Part shown: piece by piece, positions 1 through 10,215 of the stretch
Layout: each line of letters opens with the position of its first letter
How positions within the stretch are numbered: position 1 is the stretch's first letter
NCBI GenBank assembly: GCA_013397455.1
Contig: VYZB01000040.1
Location: 3,297,869 to 3,361,868, forward strand
Length of the DNA: 64,000 nt
Reading direction: 5' to 3'
Origin: Crotophaga sulcirostris
Lineage: Eukaryota > Chordata > Aves > Cuculiformes > Crotophagidae
Program-made: the position numbers and the translations under genes
The notes under the pieces: generated by a model
Seen by the model: the letters and a program-made list of their open reading frames with translations, nothing else
The model's database searches: none
What the model was told of the DNA's origin: nothing

Positions 1-702
1 TTAAGAAATGTGTCTCACACAGTAGGAGCAAAGAAAACAGGTGACATAAATTGTGTCCCTGACAGGGTGTCACATGAAAAGAGCAGATTCCACCTAGTTC
101 ACCTGCTTTAGCCAGCTGAAGCTCTGGATTTAACAGTGAGGTTGGTGCTTGCCTTTTTACTGATGCCCCCAGACAGCATCAATTGCTAACACAGATTTTG
201 CAGAGGAGGCATTTCTATGAGAGCAGTGATATTGAAATTTCCTACAGACCACCAGACAGTTACTTGACAAGCAGCAAAGTTCAAGCAGTAGCAAGCAAAA
301 AAAAAAAGAACAAAGCAAAGGTAGTACTAAGAAACCTGTCCAGAAGCCACAAGTCAAATAGCCAGCCCTACTCACTAGACAGCCACGTGGAGAGCACATA
401 AACCTTCAGAGCAAGGTGATGCCAGCTGGGATTTGACTGGAAGAGACTTACTAGATGACTGCATAAATATTGCTCAAACTTCATGCAAATACTATTTCCA
501 TAGTTTTAACTGCTTATGTACAGAATATCCCAATAATCACCACCCATATGAATACTTATGGAAAAGGAGAAGAAACATACGATTGACAGTACACAAGTAA
601 ATATTCAGGTTTCACATGATACAATGCTTGTGGGCACACGATTGCAGACATCAGCAATTTCTGTTTTGAGCAAAGCAAAGAGGACTACCAGACAGTTTGT
701 AG
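1..702. other. unique non-coding DNA, nothing recognised
   Basis: Moderately AT-rich sequence with no recognised repeat, exon or RNA. An 11-base-scale A-run lies near 299-309. The open frames here are short, overlap on both strands and resemble no protein family I know. The stretch ends where the tail repeats of the CR1 element begin. Confidence 0.6.
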
Positions 703-905
703 TCACAGTATCACAGTATCACAGTATTACAAGGTTGGAAAGGACCTCTGAGATCATTGAGTCCAACCTATAACCCAACACTAACACCAACCCATCATCT
801 AAACCATGGCAGTGAGTGCCTCATCCAATCTCCTCTTAAACACCTCCAGGGTTGGTGACTCCACCACCTCCCTGGGCAGTGTGTTCCAATGGCCAATCAC
901 AGTCC
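703..905 (-). repeat. CR1 LINE 3' end, young avian subfamily, 5'-truncated
   Basis: This is the 3' terminal part of a chicken-repeat-1 non-LTR retrotransposon, inserted in reverse. The plus strand opens with three perfect copies of TCACAGTA (703-726), the reverse complement of the CR1 tail octamer. The familiar antisense CR1 text follows: a 'GGTTGGAAAGGACCTCTGAG' block near 730, then antisense of the 'GAGGAGATTGGATGAGGCA' block near 820, ending around 'TTCCAATGGCCAATCAC' at about 900. The reverse transcriptase region is absent, so it is a dead 5'-truncated copy, the usual fate of CR1. It is almost identical to the plus-strand copy at 53,186-53,428. The 5' limit is approximate by about 10 bases. 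Confidence 0.93.
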
Positions 906-2089
906 TGCTGTTCCCAGTTTAGCACAATGCAATGCTTAGAGGCGAGAAGGTGTCTAGGGATCTCCTAGGGATGCACTTTGAGATATCCCCATCCCAGGTA
1001 GTCTCTGGGCACTGAAAGTATATTAATAATGCTCAGTAATTCCAGCGATTTACATAGTGCAATAACGCCTACATGTCCCAGTCAAGGTTCATTCACACTT
1101 TATTAGGTTCTACAAGATGCCAACGACTGCTGCTATTCCTGAAATTCATAGTAAAGGCAAAAGAAATGTAAGAGAAGAGAGAAACAAGAGCATGGGAAAT
1201 CAGGGAGGAAATCAGCAGCATTACAGCTGCTCTTGGGAGCACTTTGCAAGGCCCGTGGCAGAGAGCGACCTGGAAGGTGAAGGGAGGGGATCCTAAAGCT
1301 GCTGCTGATGTTTGCATCAGGTGGCTCATCTCTTCAGCAGGAATTCTGTCTTTAACTGTCTGATGATAGTTTTATGAATGTTTAAAACCAAATCTGGGAT
1401 GTAGTACTGTGTTCGCTCTGCATCTGTCTTTACCAGAGAGGCAGAGGCTGCTTACAGTACATGAGGAAGACTTCTCCTCAGTGGAGATAGACCTCGGGGT
1501 TCTTCTCATCGAGCTTTTCCCCAGTAAAGTTGCAGGTGAAGGTAGCTTGGCCAAGCCTGGTTTCACCACTCCTAATTTTCAGCATGCAACGAGGTGTCTG
1601 TGTTAGGAGTCCCTCCCTCTAGGCCTCTCTCTGCCAGCGCCGGAAGGGGATCCATCCCCTCCAGAGGGAAGATGAGATCACCCCAGTCTGGATTTGCATT
1701 TCTCCTTTCCCTACTTCTTGCACAGGGACCAAGGGAAGGCATTTCAGGCATATCAGTGGGGGACCAGTCTGGCTTGGGTAGCGCTCACCGCCTTCCCTGG
1801 AGCAAGGGGCCTTCCTTCCTCTGAGCATCTCAACCAAGTGCTTTCGGGCAGGTTGTTTTTCCTGGGAGTTGCATGTAGCTCCCATTGCCCAGAAGGCCTG
1901 AAGAGCATAAGTGAGCATTGTTTCCCCCACATTGTTCCCTGGCTCTCCACTTTTCCCCGACTCCTTCTTACCTCATCCTCCCCTTGCTGGCTAGAGAGCT
2001 GTAAGCCGCTGATTAGCACTTCATTTGACAAACAGGAAGTCGGGAAGAAAAGCATCATTTTCAGAATTAGAGCCTCAGAATGAATTGAA
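906..2089. other. unique non-coding DNA with a possible ancient repeat remnant
   Basis: No exon is recognised. About 1,045-1,130 vaguely resembles an old amniote interspersed repeat (a stretch near 1,078-1,115 recalls the 'CCAATCAAGG...TTGTGCTAGG' type), but this is only a weak impression by eye. The stretch 1,600-2,080 is richer in C and T and carries several overlapping open frames of about 100-130 codons on both strands. I read these as chance frames from low stop-codon density: they show no domain, and frames on opposite strands are equally open. Confidence 0.45.
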
Positions 2090-2400
2090 GAAAGAAAGGG
2101 GGAAGAAGGAAAAAAAAGAAAGCGAGCCCTGCACACTTTCCTAATTGCTCGTTAGAACCAATGGCCTTTGTGGTTCCTTCCCCCTGTGTCTTCTTTATAA
2201 AAGCGTTTGCACAAGACATTGCTATTGTCTGCCAGACAGCCTCAGGGTAGGACAAAATGAACTAATTGATTTGCAGTTATGTCGTGGTGAATAGTGCTAA
2301 ACATCCATCTGCGGATTCCTTGTGAGAAGTGATTAATAATTTGTACTCCTGGGCTTAGGAGCCTGAATACCCTTTTTTCATGTAAAACTGAAGCGTTTCA
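2090..2400. promoter_or_regulatory. candidate conserved regulatory block with CCAAT and TATA motifs
   Basis: No repeat is recognisable here. A CCAAT box (2,158-2,162) is followed 34 bases later by a canonical TATAAAAG (2,196-2,203), a spacing close to that of a core promoter on the plus strand. Downstream come ACTAATTGAT (2,261-2,270), a GATTAATAAT homeodomain-type site (2,331-2,340) and a few retained CpGs. A purine-rich tract (2,085-2,130) precedes the motifs. The block could be a short regulatory element or an unannotated non-coding RNA promoter. TATA-like strings also occur by chance in AT-rich DNA, and conservation cannot be tested here. Confidence 0.35.
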
Positions 2401-4284
2401 TTCTCTCAGCATCACAGATATCTCGTCTACATTGTGGGTTACAAGGACGAGGTCAGGAGTGGCTTGCTAAGCATTGCTGCATAGGTGGTTGTCTTCATAT
2501 GGGTAAAACCCAGCACGGTGGTGGGATTAATGGGAATTTGTAAAGCTGACACATGGTACTGTATAGCATGCCTGCTATGGCCATTCCAGTGCAGATGTTC
2601 CCGGTCCTCTGTCATTGTTCCAGGGACAGGGAATTTTGTATGTGTTTTCAAAAGGAGTGCTGAGAGACTTAAAATTTTATTTCAAACACAAAACCAAAAT
2701 CCAATCTGAGACAGTTCAAGGAACTAGGATTTCCATTCAAATTTCAAGGTTTTTGTGAACACCCTTTCTACAACCTCCAGAAGGAAAACCGTAACGTCAA
2801 ACACAAGTAAGCACCAGGAGTTTAAAAGGTCAGTCAAAAAACTTCACTCAAATGCCACCCACATGTTGAGAGTTACATGCAAAATAACATAAACTGCTTA
2901 GTAACGGGGGATCCTGCAAGACCACTCCACATGTGTTCCTGCTTGTGGACCTGCTTTGCCAGGACATCTCTCTTGTAATAGCTGCACACTTGAACAATTT
3001 AAATGGTGCAGCTGAGGCTGTTGGCACATTACCTCTGTCTGAGCTTGGACAGCTGTGACAGCCTGTTATCCCCACTTCCAGCCACATCTCATCATCTTTG
3101 TGGCTGTGTCCCTGACTCCACCACTCATTCTTGGTCCTTTCCACCTCCACCTGGAATGAAAATCTCGTAGTTGTTCTCTGAGCCATTTCCTGCTTCCTAA
3201 TGAAATCTATTGGCCTCCTGGGGAAAGAAAAACCATCAACTCAGCCAACTCCTAATGAAGTCATCTGTTTGCATGGTGTTACTGTTGCCCTCTACTTTCC
3301 CAGCTCATTAAAAAAATTAACAGTTTTTGGACACATCCAAAGATCCAGAGATGCGATCTACCTGGTCAGAGTAAATCACTTCCTGTGGAACAACATTTTT
3401 TTTTTCCCTTGTGACCCATTCTTTATGTCTTCCTGTGTCACCTACATTCTATCCCATGACTGGAGTTTTTTTCCTGTGTGCATCTACATTAATAAATAGA
3501 TGTCTTTGAAGCCTTGTCTTGTTCTTAGCTTGCTCCCTGTCTGGTTTGGACTGCTCCAGACAGATCTATCTGAAATCAAACCAAGGCATAGTTCTGGGAT
3601 TGCTTATCTCCAGAAACTGATCTGATTCCTGAGATCGGTCTCTTTCTGTTCTTCACAGTGCTGCAAACCTACCTCAGCAGGTTTTGCACCTTTCAATGTT
3701 CCCTGCCACTCCACTGTGTTTATACCACTGATCACATTTATGTCCATGACATAAAAACCATCCTGGTGGTCTGCCCATGCCCGTTTGGTCTCGGGGTCAA
3801 GTACCGACTGCAGTCCTTTGTGAGAAGTGTGGACACAGTTTATGTGCCTGAGACAGATAGGTGTGGCATAACCAGACAAATCTGTCTTGCACCTTATGCC
3901 TAAGTCTGGTTTCATTCTTGGAAGGCTTGGATGGAACCTTTATGAGCACTTCTCTCCCTACAATAACCAAAAGGGCATAAGTGGACAAAGTTTTTTTAAA
4001 AGAGTGCACCAATCCAAAACACTTCCACAGCAAAACAAGGCAAGAACATTTAATTATTCAATTTTATCAGACTCCAACAGTCAGCCTTGTGATACCTGGT
4101 TGTTTTCCTCTGCTGATAGGTAAGAGCTGCTGGGAAAATTGGCTCTTCTGAGTGCTACACTACAGTGTATTAGGTAAAAGTAATTACTGTAAGTACTTTG
4201 CAAGAATATCTTTGGGTAATGTATTTGATATAGCTCTGAAAAATATTGTGTAAGGAAATAATGAGCTAGGAATAAAAAAAGGGC
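2401..4284. other. unique non-coding DNA; one 103-codon open frame at 3,604-3,915
   Basis: No recognised repeat or exon. The minus-strand frame 3,604-3,915 encodes a 103-residue peptide of unusually protein-like composition (central part with DPETKRAWADHQDGF, then YVMDINVI). I cannot assign it to any family, and the opposite strand is also open over 3,658-3,903. No splice or promoter signal points to it. It could be chance, a decayed exon or a fragment of an old mobile element. The remainder is featureless. Confidence 0.4.
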
Positions 4285-4520
4285 CTATTTACAAGAAATT
4301 TCCCTATAACCTTTTGGGGGCGATAGGCTCCGGTCACTCATTAAATATAGTGGTAAAGCTTTATAAATGTATGGTGCTGTAAGCGGAGTGAGATTCGATT
4401 GGATGGGGCTTTACATGAAAAAAAGTGTCCATTTAGAAGAGTGTTACAGATTCAAGATTGATGGTCCCAGGGATTTCCGCAGACCAAGGAAAAGAGCAAA
4501 GCTATGGGTATATTGTCATA
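4285..4520. promoter_or_regulatory. candidate conserved non-coding block
   Basis: A stretch that keeps several CpGs (GGGGGCGATAGGCTCCGG around 4,316-4,333, AAGCGG near 4,381, TTCGATT near 4,395, TTCCGCAG near 4,476) in otherwise CpG-depleted, AT-rich DNA. It also contains ATTAAATATA and CTTTATAAATG strings. It matches no repeat consensus I know and has no coding potential. CpG retention and lack of repeat decay are the only support, so this is a candidate that needs an alignment. Confidence 0.3.
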
Positions 4521-4854
4521 TTCTCTCTTTCCTTTTTCATTCTGAACAGCTGGGGCTAATTTAGCGCACTGCAATGCAACGATCTGAATGTAAACAGATG
4601 GAGTAGGCAAGCTGGGATGCTTTATGGCAACATATTGCTTATAATCCATGGCCTTGAACAATAGTGTAAGACCTTCTTGCTCCATCTCTGACTCTCTAAG
4701 GGTAATAATAGATGATCAGCATGTCCAAACTGATGAGTTGATTTGTAAAACTCATTGCTACAATAGATTACCAGGGCCAAGAGTATACTTCCATTCAGTG
4801 AAATCAGTAGGAACATAACAGAAAACATCATTATGGCACTCATTTGCACAAATC

Positions 4855-5110
4855 CATACAGCACCCACATCTTGAATACTGTAAGCAGTTTGGGTCTGTC
4901 TGCCTCAGTATTACAGAACTATGGACAAAGATGGCCAGAGGTAGAGAACAGCTTTTCTTCAGGGATCAAGATCACAAAGAGGTGTCTTAGGTTTGCTCAG
5001 ATCAGAACAAGCTAAAGGAGACAGCTCTTTGCCCTACATGTGGTTCACTTGTGGAACCTTTTGCTGCAGGACCAGTGGGTGCAGAAAGCAAGTTTAAAAA
5101 CCATTAAGAT
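4855..5110 (+). repeat. old, diverged CR1 LINE fragment, sense orientation
   Basis: The text resembles the 3' part of an ancient CR1. It begins with a 'CACATCTTGAATACTGTAAG' stretch, the counterpart of the usual 'CACCTTGAATACTGTGTGCA', followed by 'CAGTTTGGGTCTG'. Near 5,050 the 'GTGGAACCTTTTGCTGCAGG' stretch corresponds to the 'GTGGAACTC..TGCCACAGGA' of CR1 elements, followed by a 'GTGCAGAAAGCAAGTTTAAA' segment. Divergence is high and small gaps are evident, so insertion was much earlier than for the three young copies. No usable coding frame remains. Confidence 0.7.
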
Positions 5111-5779
5111 GTGATGAAAGAAAATCACTGAGGTCTATTCAAGAAAAAAAGCTCCCAATGTCCCAAGTCTCATATTGCTGGAGGAGAGGGAGGATATTCA
5201 CTGTCCTGAAGTTTTGCTCTTCCCTATGCACCTCCTTCAGCTGCCAATAAACAGTGGGTCTGTGACAAAAGCAGATCTAAACTCCGCATCTCCTGAGTCT
5301 CTTTTCTGGTGACTCTAGGCAGCTGACAAACCGAGCCCAAGAAATTTACTCTTATCCAAGACAGAAGTACAAAGTAAAAAATCTGGGCTTTGTTTAATGA
5401 GATGGAAGGCACCAAAAAATATTCAGCTTCAGCTTTTTTCTGCATAATCGCAACATCTGACAGGCAGGTAAAATTAGTAAGCTGAAATGAGAGGTGTAGC
5501 ACTTATCAAAGCAGAAAGATAACCTTGGAAATGTGCACCCATAGTGTAGAGTGGCCGTGTGTTCCATCTCTCTGCCCAGCCTTCCCAGAGGGAGAAGGTC
5601 CAGGGCACTCGACCCATCCAAGCCATGAGGCTGTCCCCTGCCTTACAGCAGAGCTCAGGATCTGCCTCGGGAAAGATACAAAAGAAGCAGACGTGGGCCA
5701 ACATGGGTTTCCCACTGGCAGCAACCAGCTGCAAAACCTCTCAGTTCTCCCAGCCTTCCTGCGCAAGGCTTGGCGGCAG
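5111..5779. other. unique non-coding DNA
   Basis: No repeat or exon is recognised. From about 5,500 the GC content rises and several open frames of 85-168 codons overlap on both strands; one plus-strand frame runs 5,559-6,065 into the next block. None has a recognisable domain or signal, and simultaneous openness on both strands argues for compositional bias, not coding. Confidence 0.45.
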
Positions 5780-6357
5780 AGGTGGCACTGAGGAGAGGGG
5801 AAGAACATACCCCTCTCTCCCCCAAAAGCCTTGGCGTCTCTGGCCACTTCAGACAGAGCCATTGAACGGGGCGGAGAGGCTACGCATTGTGCCCCTTTCC
5901 AGAGGGCTGCCTCCTCTCCATTTGTTTACCATACATCCTGTCTTCCTTTCTGTTTGCTTCACACATCATCGCCCTTCATTAATCGTCCTCCCCGCTCCCC
6001 ATTTGGGCCTTTGGATTTTCGGCTCACCATGGGTAATTCTAATTACCTCAGGCATAAAAAAATAAAATAAAATAGGAGCTTAAGTAGGTGCACTTCATTC
6101 TTCAACTGCCTTTTACAAGCAGTTCAGTGCTGGCTACCAAGGGAATCTGATTAAACTAATTACCCTGATTGGCTTGTTTAATCAACTGCTTGGTTTAATT
6201 GGGCCTCGCTAATGCGGAGTGGTGGAGTCCGTGGTGCGTAATGTGAGAACCAGGAGACCCGTAACACCGGCGGTGACACCACTACAGAAACCAGCCTGCA
6301 TTCCCAGCCTAACGGGTGGATTTTAATAAATGCAGACCTCAGCTGAGAGCCCAACTG
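5780..6357. promoter_or_regulatory. candidate conserved enhancer-like block rich in homeodomain sites
   Basis: This is the strongest candidate regulatory element in the window. It retains many CpGs (for example around 5,860-5,890, 6,205-6,275 and 6,310), matches no repeat and is dense in homeodomain-type cores. GGTAATT (6,032-6,038) and AATTACC (6,041-6,047) form a perfect 7-bp inverted repeat with a 2-base spacer, and a TAATTA lies at 6,157-6,162. An inverted CCAAT (ATTGG, 6,168-6,172), GTTTAATCAAC (6,176-6,186) and GGTTTAATTGGG (6,192-6,203) follow. A tissue-specific enhancer is the natural reading, but conservation and activity are untested. The 168-codon frame 5,559-6,065 overlaps the block and shows no domain. 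Confidence 0.45.
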
Positions 6358-6461
6358 AAAAAAAAAAAAAATAAAAAAACTGGAGGTTTTAGTGATAATT
6401 AAAATTGCTAGCAAAAAAAAAAAAAACAAAAAAAAAACTAGGGGGAAAAAAAAAGGAAAAA
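6358..6461 (+). repeat. A-rich low-complexity pair
   Basis: Two A-rich tracts (about 6,358-6,379 and 6,413-6,461) flank a short unique segment containing GATAATTAAAATTGC. The tracts include runs of 10 or more A interrupted by single T, C or G. They may be simple slippage-prone low complexity or remnants of poly(A) tails, but no transcript-like sequence is recognised upstream. Confidence 0.75.
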
Positions 6462-9400
6462 TACCCCAACCTTTTCTCATTAAAGGACTTGTCCTTTCCC
6501 CCTCCCGGCTGTGGCCTCCAAACTTGAAGCAATATCGGGAATCCTGTCTGCCTCTTTCAAACAACACTTCAATTCATCAGGGCAAAGAATCCCTCCTCCT
6601 TCATCTTCCCCCATCCCTGAGATTTTTTACTCGCATTTAGAGCATGCACAACCCAAAGTAAATACACAGACAACAGGGTTACAAATTACCTTGCACTAGG
6701 TAAATCCACTCTGAGTACCTGGGGAGGTTTGCAGAATATAAACAGCTTCTGTGTAAGCATCCTAGGAATAATGGGGAATCCTATAGCTCTAATTACTAGA
6801 ACAATAATAACCTGGAGAGTGTCCTCTTGCCTCATCCCATCTCAGCTCTGACTCCCCGCTCCCTTGCCTGCCCTCCACTTGCTCTCCCAGCAGGGAGGGA
6901 TGAGGATGAAGAGCTGAACACATGTCTGGTTGAGCAAAGTTCCACTCATCTGGGGCCAATATGTTTTATGGCGACACGCAGAGTGAATTTGTTGCTCACT
7001 GATGATTTTCCTAAGGCCAAAGACAGACTGGCAGTCTGGTGGGCACTGGCATAAGTGTCAGACTCCTGCAGTCAGCATTACATTCCAATAAAGGGTTTCA
7101 CCAAGCCATAGTGCAAGCCACTTGGGTACAAATGAATCTCATGCTCAATTGTCCTAAATTCCTGTTTTCCATCTTTGAAATGGAAAAAATAGAACCAACA
7201 TACTGTAAGGATGAAAGTGTGGGACTTTTGTAAGGATCTGGTAGACACAGCCATCTTAGCAATCCTGGAGCTCTCCTAGCACAATTTTTGGAGGTAAACT
7301 GAGGGTCAAACGGTCTGGTAATGTTCAGCATTTATATTGAATTGTCCATTAAGGTGAGTCTCTACTGCAAGAACAGACAGTAAGATAAGACAAAATACAT
7401 TTTCCAGGGAAACCTGTTCTTCTCTCCCTGTCTCAGGTTCCTAAGACCTTTCACACTCCACCCTGAGAAAATATGAGATATGACCAATGTCTCCCTGCTG
7501 ATTCTTCATGACACCTGCACCCAGCTACCAACAAACAGGACTGTGTCTTGCACTGAGGTTCATTTCCTTCTGGCATGTATTTGTAAAGCAAATAGGACTA
7601 AGCCATGGAAAGAAGCTTCTACCATATCTCTCTGCTGTCTCCTGCCATCCAAACACAGATACTTCTGAGACATCACATCCTGAGGGGACAGCATGGTAGA
7701 GGTGCTGTTCTTTCTTCTGTCTATTCACCCCCAAAATCCCCATCCAGTGGACCCAAATACAACCAAGAGTGGACCAATCCAACAGTTTAACTACTTTGTC
7801 TCCATGTGAGGGATTTGTATAGCTGCCTTGTTGAAATGGGAATTAGTGGGTCAATGGGCATCTCAGACTAGATTCCCAGGAGAGGAAGAAGAAAATAAAC
7901 ACTTAAAACTGACCATAGGCAGAATATATGTTTAAATTTCAGCTCCCTCAATCCATTATCAAACTGAGCCACCAGAGAGGGATTTGCCACACTTAACTTT
8001 AACCATGGAAAATATACATGATGCAACAGCTCTAGACTGGCTTTGTACTTGATGCAGAGAAATGGGCATTTATGCCTATTTCAGGTGTCCACCTTGCCCT
8101 AAAAGTACCTTTTTCTTCTGCTTTGGGTATAAAGGAAACAACAGGTAGCTTAGATCTACACCGTGGCCAAATGACTCCTGCTTTGGCTGCCGGAAGGAAG
8201 ACCCTAAGGGAAGAGACCAGGGCTCTCTGCAGAGTGGAGCCTACGCTCACGAGGGTGTTGGGGACCTGGCATCTCAATGGATTGGCTTCCTCCCACTGAA
8301 AACCAGCAGAACAAACATGACCTGTCTCCCACTGTGCTCACTGCTGTGTCTGTGAACTCTGCCCACATGTTGACCCAACCTCCCCACTTACGATGGGCAA
8401 GAGACTACCCACAGGTACAAACAGATGTACAGAAAAGGTCTGGTCTTATTCACAACTGCAAAATCTAAGTAGGGGAAAAGGCAGTTCCTCCAGCAGGTAC
8501 TGGATGAATTTCTGTGTTAGCCCACGTACTCCATGGTTGCTGCCACCTCACATCTCACCACCCTATGCAGTGGGTTGTTTCACACCACATGCTCCCTAAT
8601 TGTCACTTATTTTTCCTCAGCAAACCACTATAATGATCTATGGATTGGTAAAGGATGTGTTTGACTTCTGTAAAAATTCAAATGTGTGGAGATTTTTTTC
8701 TGAATCATACATTGTGGAAAATTCCTTTGCATTTTCTCACCCATAATCCACAGCAAACAAACACCGTGGTTCATAAACCCAGCTCTAATTGCTCTGGAGA
8801 AGTCTCTCCTTTTAATTTTGTGGTTTGCTATGGGCTGAAAAATGTCCATATAAGTGAGGAGGTGAAAGCATTTTAAAACCACGGGGAACCCCAGTGTTGA
8901 GCTGGAAAGGAAATCAAAACTTTTCTTCATGGACCGGGTACGTTTTATATCCCAGCTGACCATGCTGAAAAGGTCATAAGACACTACCCAGCTGGAGTTA
9001 TCACATCGACTGTCCAAAAGGTACCAGCTACAGAACGTCTGAGGTAAAGTGATGGCAAAAATTGTTACAATTTTTAAGAGGGATTTCATGGCATTTTTCA
9101 CCAGGATATACCCAGTCAGATATGAAATAAAGCAATAAAAAGCAATAACTGTTTGCTAATATTTCTACTCTTTTAGTGTCACTTGGAATAGTGTTGTGAT
9201 CTCCTTCCTCATCCTTCTGCCTGGAGGTATCCATCTTGGACACCTAATGGTAAACATAACTTTTCCCAGCAAGACAAAATCTGTTTCTAACTGCTGACCT
9301 ACTGACACTCGTTCATTATGTAGGCTTCTTCTGAGAGACAGGCTGTTTAGGAAAACTATTGACTGGCTACATGCTCCATACAGTCATCTTTAACTCCAAG

Positions 9401-10137
9401 ACAGACCCGATTAGTAACTGTGTGATGCTGAAGGGCTGCTGAGCAGATGTTATGTGTAGGCTATCACAGCCACTTAGTGCTTCACCAAGATGACACGGGG
9501 CTGCGGGACCTGTTGCAGAACCCATGGAGCTGGAGGATACACCATGGCTGGCCCTCACCACGGCTGAAACAGGGCCATAATTCACCCATGCTTTGTCCTG
9601 CAGCCATCCCTCCTGTAGTGTAGGGATTTCATCTAACCCCTATGAAGATAAATGAAATTTTTTCTCATCAGGTTTGTGTGAGGTACATATTAGTTCTTCT
9701 GAAATCCTCCACATTCACAGCCTCTGACTCTGTCATTCATTCAGATGCACTGGGTTTATGAGTAACCTCCCTTTCTTTCAGGTAATGTCCTAGCCCCAGT
9801 TCACCTGGCAAGATAAACATCTTCATCTATCTTATGAGGTTTAGCTGAACATCAAATTAATCTGGGATGCTCCAAGCTTTACGTTTCTTTCCCAAAGCCA
9901 GTTATGTACTAGTTTTTTGTGTTTGTTTTTTTTTTACAATTCCAAAGAGCTGCATTAAAACACCTTATTACCTATAAGAGTGGAATATCTCCATTCCACC
10001 AGGACAATGTCAAGCTATCACTGTGTTCAAACTGCATTTTAAGGGCATTTTCACCTTTGCATTACTGAACACTCAAAATCAAAGAGCTGCTGAGCTTCAT
10101 ACCTTTCCCTGTATCCTCTATGTCTTTCCTAGTGACA
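6462..10137. other. unique non-coding DNA with one minor candidate block
   Basis: No coding exon, RNA gene or clear repeat is recognised. The segment 6,690-6,815 looks like a minor candidate regulatory block (AAATTACC, TCTAATTACT and a short AATAATAA string, no repeat decay). The 157-codon minus-strand frame at 8,628-9,101 lies in AT-rich sequence. It shows no signal peptide, domain or splice context that I can identify, so I treat it as a chance frame. Confidence 0.45.
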
Positions 10138-10215
10138 TGAGAACAAGAGGGATTTGTCCAAGGTTGAGTTGAATCACACAACATTAACCCAGACAGTTGG
10201 CTCTAGAGCCTTGGC
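10138..10215 (-). repeat. possible MIR-like SINE fragment
   Basis: The plus strand contains 'GGGATTTGTCCAAGGTTG', a later CACACAAC, and then 'CAGACAGTTGGCTCTAGAGC'. In order these resemble the antisense MIR core ('GACTTGCCCAAGGTCACACA', then 'TCTGACTCCAGAGCCC'). The match is partial and broken by indels. Ancient MIR traces in birds are commonly this degraded, but chance resemblance is possible. Confidence 0.35.

Noticed and set aside
1619..2136. Overlapping frames of 103-129 codons on both strands as exons
   Set aside because: Both strands are open together, which points to composition; no conserved domain or credible splice pair is visible.
5500..6000. CpG-island promoter
   Set aside because: GC content rises here but CpG density is not island-like and no first-exon signal is seen.
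5559..6065. 168-codon plus-strand open frame as a gene
   Set aside because: It overlaps opposing open frames, lies in a GC-richer stretch with few stops, has no recognisable domain or splice signals, and runs into a block better explained as regulatory.
8628..9101. 157-codon minus-strand open frame as a gene
   Set aside because: No domain, signal peptide or exon boundary could be recognised. One frame of this length is unremarkable for two strands of 64 kb.
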